60,150 bases of DNA from contig CANCOY010000006.1 of the NCBI GenBank assembly GCA_947379865.1, positions 1-60,150 of the forward strand, written 5' to 3'. Shown here piece after piece: positions 36,393 to 45,608 of this stretch. The position numbers and the translations under genes are program-made. The number at the start of each line of letters is the position of its first letter. The stretch's first letter is position 1. The stretch comes from Acetobacteraceae bacterium. GTDB taxonomy: Bacteria; Pseudomonadota; Alphaproteobacteria; Zavarziniales; Zavarziniaceae. The notes beneath the pieces were generated by a model. It saw only the letters and a list, made by a program, of their open reading frames with translations, was not told where the DNA came from and searched no databases.

Positions 36393-37052
36393 TCACCCCA
36401 GAATGGTCTGGCCGGTTTTTTTCCAGTCGGCCATGAAGGTGTCGAGGCCCTTGTCCGTCAGGGGATGCAGCGCGAGCTTGCGCAGCACGTCGGGCGGCAG
36501 AGTGACCACATCGGCACCGATGCGTGCCGAATCCACCACATGGCGCGGATGGCGGACACTGGCTACCAGGATCTCGGTCTTGAGATGGGGGTAGTTGTCA
36601 TAGATCTCGCGGATCTCGCGGATCAGGTCCATGCCGTCCTGGGCGATGTCATCAAGGCGACCCACAAAGGGCGAGATGAAGCTGGCGCCGGCCTTGGCCG
36701 CCAGCAGTGCCTGGGCAGAGGAGAAGCAAAGGGTTACATTGACCAAGGTGCCGGCGCCCGACAGGACCTTGCAGGTCTTCAGGCCGTCGATGGTCAGGGG
36801 CACCTTAACCGCCACATTGGGGGCGATGGCGGCCAGCTTGCGGCCCTCGGCCACCATGGTCTCATGGTCCATGGCGGTAACCTCGGCACTGACCGGGCCT
36901 TCCACCACGCTGCAGATCTCGGCCACCACATCAAGGAAGTTGCGGCCGGTCTTGGCAACCAGGCTGGGGTTGGTGGTCACGCCATCCACAAGGCCCGTGG
37001 CGGCAAGATCGCGGATCTCGGCAATGTCGGCCGTGTCGACGAAGAATTTCAT
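36393..37052 (-). CDS. fsa: Fructose-6-phosphate aldolase / transaldolase (FSA/TalC type)
   Basis: The 219-residue single-domain class I aldolase starts MKFFVDTADIAEI, the hallmark of the short transaldolase (subfamily 3B) and FSA proteins. NVAVKVPLTIDGLKTC carries the Schiff-base Lys. ISPFVGRLDD and LVASVRHPRHVVDSARIGADVVTLP complete the barrel. It transfers or cleaves dihydroxyacetone units in the non-oxidative pentose phosphate pathway; transaldolase versus aldolase activity cannot be settled from these motifs. ATG 37052 follows AGGGGAC, and the longer frame to 37250 would translate the tandem-repeat region. Confidence 0.9.
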   Translation of the reverse strand: MKFFVDTADIAEIRDLAATGLVDGVTTNPSLVAKTGRNFLDVVAEICSVVEGPVSAEVTAMDHETMVAEGRKLAAIAPNVAVKVPLTIDGLKTCKVLSGAGTLVNVTLCFSSAQALLAAKAGASFISPFVGRLDDIAQDGMDLIREIREIYDNYPHLKTEILVASVRHPRHVVDSARIGADVVTLPPDVLRKLALHPLTDKGLDTFMADWKKTGQTILG

Positions 37053-37176
37053 GTCCCCTGTGCCTTTCTGAACCGCTGACCCGGCCCGGAGGGGGGTGCG
37101 GAAGCGAGGTTTGCGCCCCTTGGCTACCTGATTCCCGCAGCCAGTGCCATGACTTCCGTCGACCGGCGGGCAATGC

Positions 37177-37224
37177 CCCAGTCCGGGTCCCAGTCTGGGC
37201 CCCAGTCTGAACCCCAGTCTGGGC
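37177..37224. repeat. Four tandem copies of a 12-bp repeat, CCCAGTCTGGGC
   Basis: Units are 37177-37188 (CCCAGTCCGGGT), 37189-37200 (CCCAGTCTGGGC), 37201-37212 (CCCAGTCTGAAC) and 37213-37224 (CCCAGTCTGGGC). Each unit is close to an inverted repeat itself (CCCAG-T-CTGGG). It lies about 125 bases upstream of the fsa start. Confidence 0.9.
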
Positions 37225-37340
37225 CATGCTGCTAGAGCTTGAAACCTCACAGCGGTAATGAGGTTGGCCGTGCCCTTGGGCTTGTCTCCCGGTTTGTTAT
37301 GGTTTTGGCAGTCATCCCGCGTTGACTCTTGCCTGAGCCA

Positions 37341-37428
37341 GACAAATCAGTTTGTCTATCAGATATCTGTTTTTTGATAGACAACTGGTGTGGGGTCTGG
37401 GCACGATAGACAAGCCAGTTTGTGTATC
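37341..37428. promoter_or_regulatory. Cluster of operator-like dyads upstream of the Fic gene
   Basis: CAGTTTGTCTATCA (37348-37361) and TGATAGACAACTG (37375-37387) form a near-perfect inverted repeat centred on a palindromic AGATATCT. A second dyad, GATAGACAA-GCCAG-TTTGTGTATC, lies at 37405-37428. GACAAA/TTTGTC at 37341-37356 overlaps the first. Four copies of the same 9-mer in alternating orientation suggest binding of a dimeric regulator, possibly the C-terminal helix-turn-helix of the Fic protein itself. Confidence 0.55.
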
Positions 37429-37474
37429 TCGTTCACCGAAATTCGACAGACGAAGGCGATCTCGGGAGGCGGCC

Positions 37475-38611
37475 ATGGCGATACCCCCAAGCGAACTGAA
37501 TTTTGAGAACGCGGTTGGCTATCATCATGATCGATTCCCGCCGGCCTCGCTCGATTATGGTGCGTTGATCGGTCCCGCGACCCGGGCGGCAGATGCCCTG
37601 GCGCGGTTCGACCAGATGCTCAAGACCACGCACAACAGCGCATTCCTGCTGGCGCCGCTGCGCCAGCAGGAGGCGGTCATCTCCTCGCGCATGGAGGGTA
37701 CGGTCAGTACGATGGATGAAATCCTGATGTACGAGGCCGAGTATGACGAAGCCGAGCCCAATCCCTCGATGGTGCGATCGGAGATTGTCGAAACCATCCT
37801 CTATGAACGTGCGCTGACCACCGCCCAGAAGGAATTGGAGAGTGGTCACAAGATTTCCGAGTGGCTTATACGCGCCATGCACGCCAGGCTTCTTTCGTTC
37901 GGGCGTGGGGCCAGCAAATCCCCGGGACAATACAAAAGCGAGCAAAACTATGTGGTGGATCGAACGAAGCGCACGGTGCTGTTTGTTCCGATCAGTCCTG
38001 AAAAACTCAACGATGGCATGCAAAACCTCATCCGTTTCATTGATGATGAAAAGTGCCAAATCCTGATCAGGACAGCCATTGCACATATCGAGTTCGAGGC
38101 GCTTCACCCGTTCAAGGATGGTAACGGCCGGCTCGGCCGCATGATTATCACCCTGATGATGTGGCACTACGGTGTGTTATCTGCCCCGCATTTCTATGTC
38201 AGCGGATATCTTGAGGAAGAGAAAGACGCCTATATCGACTCGATGAAAGCGGTATCAGTCTCGGATGATTGGACACAGTGGTGCATCTTCTTTCTGGGGG
38301 CGGTTGAAAAACAGGCAATAAAAAACCTGAAAATTGTCGAGGAAATAAGATTCCTGTATGAGACAATGAAGGGACGATTTGAAAAAATGCTTGGCACGAG
38401 ATGGCATCTTCGGGCGCTCGATTTCATATTTGCAAATCCATATTTCCGAAATAATTCTTTCACCAAGGAAAGTGGAATTCCTGGCTCAACCGCCTTCAGA
38501 TTTACAAGGATACTCGCCGAAGAAAATTTGCTGATTACACTGAAAGAACCGTCTGGCAGGCGTCCGGGCCTTTATGGCTTCGAGCCTTTATTGAAGCTGG
38601 TGCGCGTCTGA
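37475..38611 (+). CDS. Fic-family protein with C-terminal winged helix (SoFic-like AMPylator)
   Basis: The 378-residue protein has an N-terminal Fic-N region with the inhibitory motif S-S-R-M-E-G (SxxxEG, about residue 72). A full Fic motif HPFKDGNGRLGR follows at about 210-221, with its catalytic His. A C-terminal winged-helix-like part contains NSFTKESGIPGSTAFRFTRILAEENLL and RRPGLYGFEPLL. Such class II Fic proteins transfer AMP to target proteins and are held off by their own inhibitory helix. ATG 37475 has a GGGAGGCGG site; the frame to 37352 would run through the operator-like repeats. The 3' half is visibly AT-richer than all flanking genes, a sign of later acquisition. The target is unknown, and no antitoxin gene is adjacent. 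Confidence 0.88.
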   Translation: MAIPPSELNFENAVGYHHDRFPPASLDYGALIGPATRAADALARFDQMLKTTHNSAFLLAPLRQQEAVISSRMEGTVSTMDEILMYEAEYDEAEPNPSMVRSEIVETILYERALTTAQKELESGHKISEWLIRAMHARLLSFGRGASKSPGQYKSEQNYVVDRTKRTVLFVPISPEKLNDGMQNLIRFIDDEKCQILIRTAIAHIEFEALHPFKDGNGRLGRMIITLMMWHYGVLSAPHFYVSGYLEEEKDAYIDSMKAVSVSDDWTQWCIFFLGAVEKQAIKNLKIVEEIRFLYETMKGRFEKMLGTRWHLRALDFIFANPYFRNNSFTKESGIPGSTAFRFTRILAEENLLITLKEPSGRRPGLYGFEPLLKLVRV

Positions 38612-38654
38612 TCTCATAGGCATGCCTTGCCAGCTTTGAAAGACCAGGATTTTC

Positions 38655-40901
38655 ATGAATGCCGACGACACCGCAGGCGCCGAACTGAGCCAGCCGACGC
38701 AGCCAGCACCGGAGCCGGACGACCTGCTGGGTCGCCTGCCTGCGCGGGTGCGTGTCCTGCTGCCCTTGCCGCTGCCCGGGCCCTATGATTATGGGGTGCC
38801 GCCGGATCTGGCCGTGCAGCCGGGTGATTTCGTCGAGGTGCCACTGGGCCGACGCCTGGTGCGGGGCGTGGTGTGGGACGGGGCTGCCGATGCCAGCCTG
38901 AGTGCCGCCCGCCTGCGGCCGGTGGCAGCGCGGGTGGCGGCACCCCCCTTGCCCGCGGTCACCCGCCGCTTCATCGACTGGGTGGCGACCTATACGGTGA
39001 GCCCGCCCGGCCTTGTGATGCGCATGGCCATGAGTGTCTCGTCCGTCTTCGATCCCGCCCGGGGCCGTGCTGCCTGGCGGGCCACGGGCACGGTGCCGCC
39101 CCGCCTGACCCCGGCGCGCCAGCGCGTGCTGGAGGCGGCGGCACGTCTGGGTACCAGTACCACGGCCGACCTTGCCGAGGCGGCTGGGGTGGGTGCCGCC
39201 GTCATCCGGGGCCTCGGCGAGGCGGGCGCGCTTGAGGCGGTGCTGCTGCCGGCCGACGCGCCCTTTCCCGATTATGCGTCGCTGCCGCCCGGCCCCGCCC
39301 TGTCCCCGGGCCAGGCCGAGGCGGCCGCAACCCTGGCGGCGGCAGCGCGGGCAGATGGCTATGCCGCGATCCTGCTGGAAGGTGTCACCGGCTCTGGCAA
39401 GACCGAAGTTTATTGCGAGGCCATTGCGGCGGCGCTGGCCCGGGGTCGCCAGGTGCTGGTGCTGCTGCCGGAAATTGCCCTGACCACGGCGGTGCTGGCA
39501 CGGTTCAGCCAGCGCTTCGGCGTGGCGCCCGCCACCTGGCATTCGGAAATGACCCCGCGTGAGCGCCGCCGCGTCTGGCTGGGCGCGGCCGAGGGGCGGG
39601 CGCAGGTGGTGGTGGGGGCGCGCTCCGGCCTGTTCCTGCCTTTCCGCGACCTTGGCCTGATCGTGGTGGATGAGGAGCATGACGGCGCCTACAAGCAGGA
39701 CGACGGCATCGCCTATCACGCCCGGGACATGGCGGTGGTGCGGGCCAGCCTGGGGCAGGTGCCGGTGGTGCTGGTCTCGGCCACGCCCAGCCTCGAGACG
39801 CTCGCCAATGTGGAGGCCGGGCGCTATGGCCATGTGCATCTGCCGGAACGCCATGCCGGCGCCACCCTGCCACAGATCGCCGCCATCGATCTGCGCCTGT
39901 CGCCGCCGCCGCGTGGCCGCTGGCTGTCGCCGCTGCTCGCCCAGGCCATGGCAGAGACCCTGGCGCGGGGTGAGCAGAGCCTGTTGTTCCTGAACCGCCG
40001 GGGCTATGCGCCGCTGACCCTGTGCCGCACCTGCGGCCACCGGTTCGAATGCCCCAATTGCTCGGCCTGGCTGGTGGAGCACCGCTATCAGCGTCGCCTT
40101 GTCTGCCATCATTGCGCCCATTGGCTGCCCACGCCTGAGGCCTGCCCCGCCTGCAGTACCGCCGACAGCCTTGCCGCCTGTGGCCCGGGAATCGAGCGCG
40201 TGGCTGAGGAAGTGGCCGAAATCCTGCCCCAGGCCCGCACCCTGGTGGTGGCGTCAGACCTGTTGCCCGGGCCCGCGGCAGCGGCGGCCGCCTTTGCGCG
40301 AATCGCTGCCCGCGAGGTGGATGTGGTCATCGGCACCCAGATCGTGGCCAAGGGGCATCATTTCCCCATGCTGACCCTGGTGGGGGTGGTGGATGCGGAT
40401 CTGGGGCTGGCGGGCGGTGACCTGCGGGCCGGCGAGCGGACGTGGCAGCTCCTCTCCCAGGTGTCGGGCCGGGCCGGGCGGGCCGAACATCCGGGGCGGG
40501 TGCTGTTGCAGACCCATGATCCCGATGCCCCGGTGATGCGGGCTCTGGTCGCCGGCAATGGCGCCGCCTTCATCGAGGCCGAGCAGGAGGCGCGACGTGA
40601 GGACGCATGGCCCCCCTATGGCCGACTCGCGGCGCTGATTGTTTCCGGCCCGGATGAAGGGCGCGCGGCGGCCCAGGCGCGGCTTCTGGCCCGCACCGCG
40701 CCCCGGCCCGACGGGGTGCTGATTCTGGGGCCGGCGCCCGCGCCACTGGCGCTTTTGCGCGGCGCCTATCGCTTCCGGCTGCTGGTAAAGGCGCCGCGCA
40801 GCGTCAGTCTTTCCGCCCTTGTGCGGGGCTGGCTGGCCGACACCCGGCAGGATCCCGCAGTACGAATACAGATCGATATCGACCCCCAGAGCTTCCTGTG
40901 A
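38655..40901 (+). CDS. priA: Primosomal protein N' (replication restart helicase PriA)
   Basis: The 748-residue superfamily 2 helicase restarts stalled replication forks. An N-terminal 3'-DNA-binding domain (VRVLLPLPLPGPYDYGVP) is followed by a helix-turn-helix-like region. The helicase core includes LLEGVTGSGKTEVYCEAI (Walker A) and IVVDEEHDGAYKQDD (DEEH box). Eight cysteines around residues 460-505 (CRTCGHRFECPNCS, CHHC, CPACS) bind two zinc ions, and VIGTQIVAKGHHFP and LLSQVSGRAGR are motifs V and VI. It lies just upstream of the ATP synthase operon, with a 203-base gap to atpH. Confidence 0.96.
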   Translation: MNADDTAGAELSQPTQPAPEPDDLLGRLPARVRVLLPLPLPGPYDYGVPPDLAVQPGDFVEVPLGRRLVRGVVWDGAADASLSAARLRPVAARVAAPPLPAVTRRFIDWVATYTVSPPGLVMRMAMSVSSVFDPARGRAAWRATGTVPPRLTPARQRVLEAAARLGTSTTADLAEAAGVGAAVIRGLGEAGALEAVLLPADAPFPDYASLPPGPALSPGQAEAAATLAAAARADGYAAILLEGVTGSGKTEVYCEAIAAALARGRQVLVLLPEIALTTAVLARFSQRFGVAPATWHSEMTPRERRRVWLGAAEGRAQVVVGARSGLFLPFRDLGLIVVDEEHDGAYKQDDGIAYHARDMAVVRASLGQVPVVLVSATPSLETLANVEAGRYGHVHLPERHAGATLPQIAAIDLRLSPPPRGRWLSPLLAQAMAETLARGEQSLLFLNRRGYAPLTLCRTCGHRFECPNCSAWLVEHRYQRRLVCHHCAHWLPTPEACPACSTADSLAACGPGIERVAEEVAEILPQARTLVVASDLLPGPAAAAAAFARIAAREVDVVIGTQIVAKGHHFPMLTLVGVVDADLGLAGGDLRAGERTWQLLSQVSGRAGRAEHPGRVLLQTHDPDAPVMRALVAGNGAAFIEAEQEARREDAWPPYGRLAALIVSGPDEGRAAAQARLLARTAPRPDGVLILGPAPAPLALLRGAYRFRLLVKAPRSVSLSALVRGWLADTRQDPAVRIQIDIDPQSFL

Positions 40902-41104
40902 GGCACCTTTGCAGGATCCGCCCATGGCAAGATCATGCGATGGGGGCCGTGCGCGTGTTGCGTCCTGTATCTGGCCTGTGGTACGAAACCGCGACCGCTG
41001 CGGGGGGTAGGGCTTCGCGGCTTACTATCGTGCGGTTTCCTCTAATCTTTCAGGGGGTTGGCGAAGGACGTGAACGTCATCGCGAACCCCGGGGAACAAG
41101 TCAC

Positions 41105-41665
41105 GTGGCAGCCGACAGTTCGACCGTGGCCGGGATCGCCGGCCGATACGCGACGGCATTGTTCGACCTCGCCCGGGACAGTGGACAGATCGATGCAGTA
41201 GGTGCCGATCTGGGCCGCATCCAGGGTGCGATTGATAGCAGTGCCGACCTGCGCCGCCTGATCATTTCGCCGGTGTTTGACCGCAACCAGCAGGGCCGTG
41301 CCATGGCGGCGGTTCTTGGCGCCCTGGGCGTTGGTCAGACAGTGCGCAATCTGGCGGGCCTGGTGGCCCGCAACCGGCGTCTTTTTGCTCTTTCGGCGAT
41401 CATTCGGGGCTATGGCGAACTGGTCGCCCGGCACCGGGGTGAAGTGACCGCCAGCGTCGTCAGCGCACAGCCGCTTGGCGCCGCCCAGACCGAGGCCCTC
41501 GCCCAGGCACTTGCCCGTGCGGTCGGCCCCAACGTCCGGATTGAAACCCGGGTGGATCCGCAATTGCTCGGCGGTCTCATTGTCCGTGTTGGATCACGGC
41601 AGGTAGACAGCTCGCTCAGGACCAAGCTGGCCAACCTTTCGGTGGCCATGAAAGGAGTTGGATGA
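41105..41665 (+). CDS. atpH: ATP synthase F1 delta subunit
   Basis: The 186-residue subunit links F1 to the b-subunit stalk. AGIAGRYATALFDLARDSGQ is the N-terminal helical-bundle signature. LLGGLIVRVGSRQVDSSLRTKLANLSVAMK is the C-terminal signature. The start is GTG 41105, which gives the family's normal length; the frame is open further upstream but without conservation. It is the first gene of atpHAGDC, the arrangement found in alphaproteobacteria with Fo genes elsewhere. The stop overlaps the atpA start. Confidence 0.93.
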   Translation: MAADSSTVAGIAGRYATALFDLARDSGQIDAVGADLGRIQGAIDSSADLRRLIISPVFDRNQQGRAMAAVLGALGVGQTVRNLAGLVARNRRLFALSAIIRGYGELVARHRGEVTASVVSAQPLGAAQTEALAQALARAVGPNVRIETRVDPQLLGGLIVRVGSRQVDSSLRTKLANLSVAMKGVG

Positions 41666-43194
41666 TGGACATCCGCGCTGCGGAAATCTCCGCGATCCTC
41701 AAGGAACAGATTGCCAATTTCGGAAGCGAGGCAGAAGTCTCCGAAGTCGGTCAGGTTCTTTCGGTCGGCGACGGCATTGCCCGCGTCTATGGTCTCGACA
41801 AGGTCCAGGCCGGCGAGATGGTCGAGTTCCCGGGCGGCGTCCGGGGCATGGCGCTGAATCTTGAAGCCGACAATGTCGGCGTCGTGATCTTCGGCGACGA
41901 CCAGGGCATCAAGGAAGGCGACACCGTCAAGCGGACCGGCGCCATCGTGGACGTGCCCGTCGGCCGTGGCCTGCTGGGCCGCGTGGTTGATGGTCTCGGC
42001 AATCCGATCGACGGCAAGGGCCCCATCGCCTCGACCGAGCGTCGCCGCGTGGACGTGAAGGCGCCGGGCATCATCCCCCGCAAGGGCGTGCATGAGCCCA
42101 TGCAGACCGGCCTCAAGGCCATCGACAGCCTGGTGCCGGTTGGCCGTGGCCAGCGCGAGCTGATCATCGGTGACCGTCAGACCGGCAAGACCGCCGTTGC
42201 CATCGACACCTTCCTGAACCAGAAGTCGATCAATCAGGGCACGGACGAGTCGAAGAAGCTTTATTGCATCTATGTCGCCATCGGCCAGAAGCGCTCGACG
42301 GTGGCCCAGATCGTGAAGACGCTCGAAGACGCCGGCGCCATGGAATATTCCATCGTCGTTGCCGCCACCGCGTCGGAGCCCGCCCCGCTGCAGTTCCTGG
42401 CGCCCTACACCGGCTGCACCATGGGCGAGTATTTCCGTGACAACGGCATGCACGCCCTGATCGTTTATGACGATCTGTCCAAGCAGGCCGTTGCCTATCG
42501 TCAGATGTCCTTGCTGCTGCGCCGCCCGCCGGGCCGCGAAGCCTATCCCGGCGACGTGTTCTATCTCCACTCGCGCCTGCTGGAGCGTGCGGCAAAGCTC
42601 GGCGAGGACGCCGGCCTTGGTTCCCTCACGGCCCTGCCCGTGATCGAGACCCAGGCGGGTGACGTGTCGGCCTATATTCCGACGAACGTGATCTCCATCA
42701 CCGACGGCCAGATCTTCCTTGAGACGGACCTGTTCTATCAGGGCATCCGTCCGGCCATCAACGTCGGCCTGTCGGTCAGCCGCGTCGGTTCGGCCGCCCA
42801 GATCAAGGCGATGAAGCAGGTTGCCGGCTCGATCAAGCTGGAACTGGCGCAGTACCGCGAAATGGCGGCCTTTGCGCAGTTCGGCTCCGACCTCGACGCC
42901 GCCACCCAGCGCCTGCTGAACCGTGGCGCCCGCCTGACGGAACTGCTGAAGCAGGCCCAGTACTCGCCCATGGCGGTCGAGGACCAGGTTGTGTCGATCT
43001 TTGCCGGCGTGAAGGGCTATCTCGACCGTATCGCGGTGGGTGACATCGGACGTTTCGAGCAGGGTCTCCTGCGCGAACTGAAGACGTCTCACCCGGAGAT
43101 CCTCCAGGCCATCGCAGCGGAAAAGGCTATTTCCGACGCGACCCAGGCAAAGCTCACCCAGGCGCTTGACGCCTACTCCAAGAACTTCGTCTAA
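41665..43194 (+). CDS. atpA: ATP synthase F1 alpha subunit
   Basis: The 509-residue non-catalytic nucleotide-binding subunit starts MDIRAAEISAILKEQI, as typical in alphaproteobacteria. GDRQTGKTAVAID is the P-loop, and the ATPase alpha/beta signature is P-A-I-N-V-G-L-S-V-S-R. AAGGAG is seven bases before ATG 41665 and only four before ATG 41662, so the former is preferred. The A of the atpH TGA is the A of this ATG, giving translational coupling. Confidence 0.97.
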   Translation: MDIRAAEISAILKEQIANFGSEAEVSEVGQVLSVGDGIARVYGLDKVQAGEMVEFPGGVRGMALNLEADNVGVVIFGDDQGIKEGDTVKRTGAIVDVPVGRGLLGRVVDGLGNPIDGKGPIASTERRRVDVKAPGIIPRKGVHEPMQTGLKAIDSLVPVGRGQRELIIGDRQTGKTAVAIDTFLNQKSINQGTDESKKLYCIYVAIGQKRSTVAQIVKTLEDAGAMEYSIVVAATASEPAPLQFLAPYTGCTMGEYFRDNGMHALIVYDDLSKQAVAYRQMSLLLRRPPGREAYPGDVFYLHSRLLERAAKLGEDAGLGSLTALPVIETQAGDVSAYIPTNVISITDGQIFLETDLFYQGIRPAINVGLSVSRVGSAAQIKAMKQVAGSIKLELAQYREMAAFAQFGSDLDAATQRLLNRGARLTELLKQAQYSPMAVEDQVVSIFAGVKGYLDRIAVGDIGRFEQGLLRELKTSHPEILQAIAAEKAISDATQAKLTQALDAYSKNFV

Positions 43195-43224
43195 CGACGT
43201 TCGAGCGACGGAGGGCGGTGGCCC

Positions 43225-44109
43225 ATGGCGAGCCTTAAGGACCTCAAGGTCCGAATAAAGTCGGTCAAGTCGACCCAGAAGATCACCAAGGCCATGAAGA
43301 TGGTCGCGGCGTCAAAACTGCGCCGCGCCCAGGAATCGGCCGAGGCGGCCCGCCCGTTCGCGCTGCGGATGGACCGGGTCATCGCTGGCCTCACCGCCGG
43401 CATGGCCGGCCGCGAGGATGCGCCGCGCCTGATGACGGGCACGGGGGCTTCCAAGGTCCATCTCCTGGTGGTCATGACCGCCGAGAGGGGCCTTTGTGGC
43501 GCCTTCAATTCGTCCATCGTGCGTCTGGCCCGGTCGCGCACCCTTGCCCTTCTTGCCGAGGGCAAGGAGGTCAAGATCCTGTGTGTTGGCCGCAAGGGCC
43601 GCGACGCCCTGCGTCGCGACCTGGGTCGTTACATCATCGACACCATCGAAATGGTCGGCGTGCGGCGCATTGGCTATGTCAATGCCGAAACGGTTACCGA
43701 TCGCGTCCTGGAGCTGTTTGCCGAAGGCGCCTTTGATGTGGCGACGATCTTCTTCGCCCGCTTCCAGTCTGCCATTTCCCAGGTTCCCACGGCCCAGCAG
43801 GTGATCCCGCTGCCGCTGGCGGCCGAGGGCGACGGCAGTGCCGATCTTGGCGGCGCGATCTATGACTATGAGCCAGAAGAGAGCGAGATCCTCGAAGCCC
43901 TGCTGCCGCGCAATCTTGCGGTCCAGATCTTCAAGGCCCTGCTCGAGAATGCCGCCAGCGAGCAGGGTGCCCGCATGTCCGCCATGGACAATGCGACCCG
44001 CAATGCCGGTGACATGATCAATCGCCTGACGCTCATCTATAACCGGTCGCGCCAGGCCGCGATCACCAAGGAACTTATCGAGATCATCTCGGGCGCAGAG
44101 GCGCTCTAA
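43225..44109 (+). CDS. atpG: ATP synthase F1 gamma subunit
   Basis: The 294-residue central shaft has the two long terminal helices of the coiled coil: SLKDLKVRIKSVKSTQKITKAMKMVAASKLRRAQ at the start and MSAMDNATRNAGDMINRLTLIYNRSRQAAITKELIEIISGAEAL at the end, which is the gamma signature. ERGLCGAFNSSIVR begins the Rossmann-like domain. A GGAGGG site lies before ATG 43225. It is third in the operon. Confidence 0.97.
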   Translation: MASLKDLKVRIKSVKSTQKITKAMKMVAASKLRRAQESAEAARPFALRMDRVIAGLTAGMAGREDAPRLMTGTGASKVHLLVVMTAERGLCGAFNSSIVRLARSRTLALLAEGKEVKILCVGRKGRDALRRDLGRYIIDTIEMVGVRRIGYVNAETVTDRVLELFAEGAFDVATIFFARFQSAISQVPTAQQVIPLPLAAEGDGSADLGGAIYDYEPEESEILEALLPRNLAVQIFKALLENAASEQGARMSAMDNATRNAGDMINRLTLIYNRSRQAAITKELIEIISGAEAL

Positions 44110-44172
44110 GGCTCAGGCCTCAACGCCCAACGCCCCGAACGCACAACGCCACGAACGCGAGGACCAATTCCC

Positions 44173-45597
44173 ATGGCTACCAACAAGGTCGGACGCATCA
44201 CCCAGGTCATCGGCGCCGTCGTGGACGTGCAGTTTGATGGCCATCTGCCCGCCATTCTGAACGCGCTGGAAACCTCGAACCAGGGCAATCGCCTGGTTCT
44301 CGAGGTCGCCCAGCATCTTGGCGAATCCACCGTGCGCACCATCGCCATGGACGCGACCGACGGTCTCGTGCGTGGCGGCGAGGTGAACGACACCGGCACC
44401 CCGATCCGCGTGCCGGTTGGCCGCGAGACGCTGGGCCGCATCATCAACGTCATCGGCGAGCCGATCGACGAGCGCGGCCCGGTCAACGCCAAGCAGACCA
44501 TGCCGATCCACGCCCCGGCCCCCCCGTTCACCGAACAGTCGACCGAGGCGCAGATCCTCGTCACCGGCATCAAGGTGGTCGATCTCCTCGCCCCGTATTC
44601 GCGCGGCGGCAAGATCGGCCTGTTCGGCGGCGCCGGCGTGGGCAAGACCGTGCTCATCCAGGAACTGATCAACAACGTTGCCAAGGCCTATGGCGGCTTC
44701 TCGGTGTTCGCCGGCGTCGGCGAGCGTACCCGTGAGGGCAACGATCTTTATCACGAGTTCATCGAATCGGGCGTTATCAACCTCGATGGGGAAGGTTCCA
44801 AGGCCGCCCTCGTCTATGGTCAGATGAACGAGCCGCCGGGCGCGCGCGCCCGCGTCGCCCTGACCGGCCTGACGCTCGCGGAATACTTCCGCGACCAGGA
44901 AGGCCAGGACGTGCTGTTCTTCGTGGACAATATCTTCCGCTTCACCCAGGCCGGCTCGGAAGTGTCGGCACTGCTGGGCCGCATCCCGTCCGCCGTAGGC
45001 TATCAGCCCACACTGGCGACGGACATGGGCGCCCTGCAGGAGCGCATCACCACCACCTCCAAGGGCTCGATCACCTCGGTGCAGGCCATTTACGTGCCGG
45101 CCGACGATCTGACCGATCCGGCGCCTGCCACGTCCTTTGCCCATCTTGACGCGACGACGGTGCTGTCGCGCCAGATTGCCGAGCTTGGCATCTATCCGGC
45201 CGTGGATCCGCTCGACTCCACCTCGCGCATTCTCGACCCCCGCGTCGTCGGTGCCGAGCACTATCGCGTCGCCCGCGAAGTGCAGAGGATTCTGCAGAGC
45301 TATCGTTCACTCCAGGACATCATCGCCATCCTGGGCATGGACGAGCTTTCGGAAGAGGACAAGCTCACCGTGACGCGCGCCCGCAAGATCCAGCGCTTCC
45401 TGAGCCAGCCCTTCCACGTCGCGGAAATCTTCACCGGCTCGCCCGGCGTTCTCGTGAAGCTTGAGGACACCATCAAGGGCTTTGCCGCCATCTGCGCCGG
45501 CGAGTACGACCATCTGCCCGAGTCCGCCTTCTACATGGTGGGCACCATCGAGCAGGTGATCGAAAAGGCAAAGAAGCTTGCCGCTGAAGCGGCCTGA
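44173..45597 (+). CDS. atpD: ATP synthase F1 beta subunit
   Basis: The 474-residue catalytic subunit has GGAGVGKTVLIQELINN (P-loop), FAGVGERTREGNDLYHE (with the catalytic Glu), and VLFFVDNIFRFTQAGSEVSALLGRIPSAVGYQPTLATDMG. The C-terminal DELSEEDKLTVTRARKIQRFLSQPF block is complete. A 63-base gap after atpG is followed by a GAGGA site. It makes ATP at the alpha/beta interfaces as gamma rotates. Confidence 0.98.
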   Translation: MATNKVGRITQVIGAVVDVQFDGHLPAILNALETSNQGNRLVLEVAQHLGESTVRTIAMDATDGLVRGGEVNDTGTPIRVPVGRETLGRIINVIGEPIDERGPVNAKQTMPIHAPAPPFTEQSTEAQILVTGIKVVDLLAPYSRGGKIGLFGGAGVGKTVLIQELINNVAKAYGGFSVFAGVGERTREGNDLYHEFIESGVINLDGEGSKAALVYGQMNEPPGARARVALTGLTLAEYFRDQEGQDVLFFVDNIFRFTQAGSEVSALLGRIPSAVGYQPTLATDMGALQERITTTSKGSITSVQAIYVPADDLTDPAPATSFAHLDATTVLSRQIAELGIYPAVDPLDSTSRILDPRVVGAEHYRVAREVQRILQSYRSLQDIIAILGMDELSEEDKLTVTRARKIQRFLSQPFHVAEIFTGSPGVLVKLEDTIKGFAAICAGEYDHLPESAFYMVGTIEQVIEKAKKLAAEAA

Positions 45598-45608
45598 GGA
45601 GAACGACC

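Larger units (their letters stand above)
37053..37474. other. Non-coding interval between fsa and the Fic gene
   Basis: This 422-base gap is the longest in the window without a gene. It contains the start region of fsa (leftwards), a 4 x 12 bp tandem repeat at 37177-37224, and a cluster of TTGTCTATC/GATAGACAA dyads at 37341-37428 before the Fic start. TTGACT at 37322 is a possible -35 for the Fic gene, but no convincing -10 is seen at normal spacing. No RNA gene or ORF with homology was recognised. Confidence 0.6.

Noticed and set aside
37177..37224. Possible short CRISPR array
   Set aside because: The 12-bp units are directly contiguous, with no unique spacers, and no cas genes are present.
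40902..41104. Promoter for the atp operon
   Set aside because: A promoter is expected here. The best pairs (for example TTGCGT with TACGAA, or TACTAT alone) match consensus poorly or with wrong spacing, so I did not call one.
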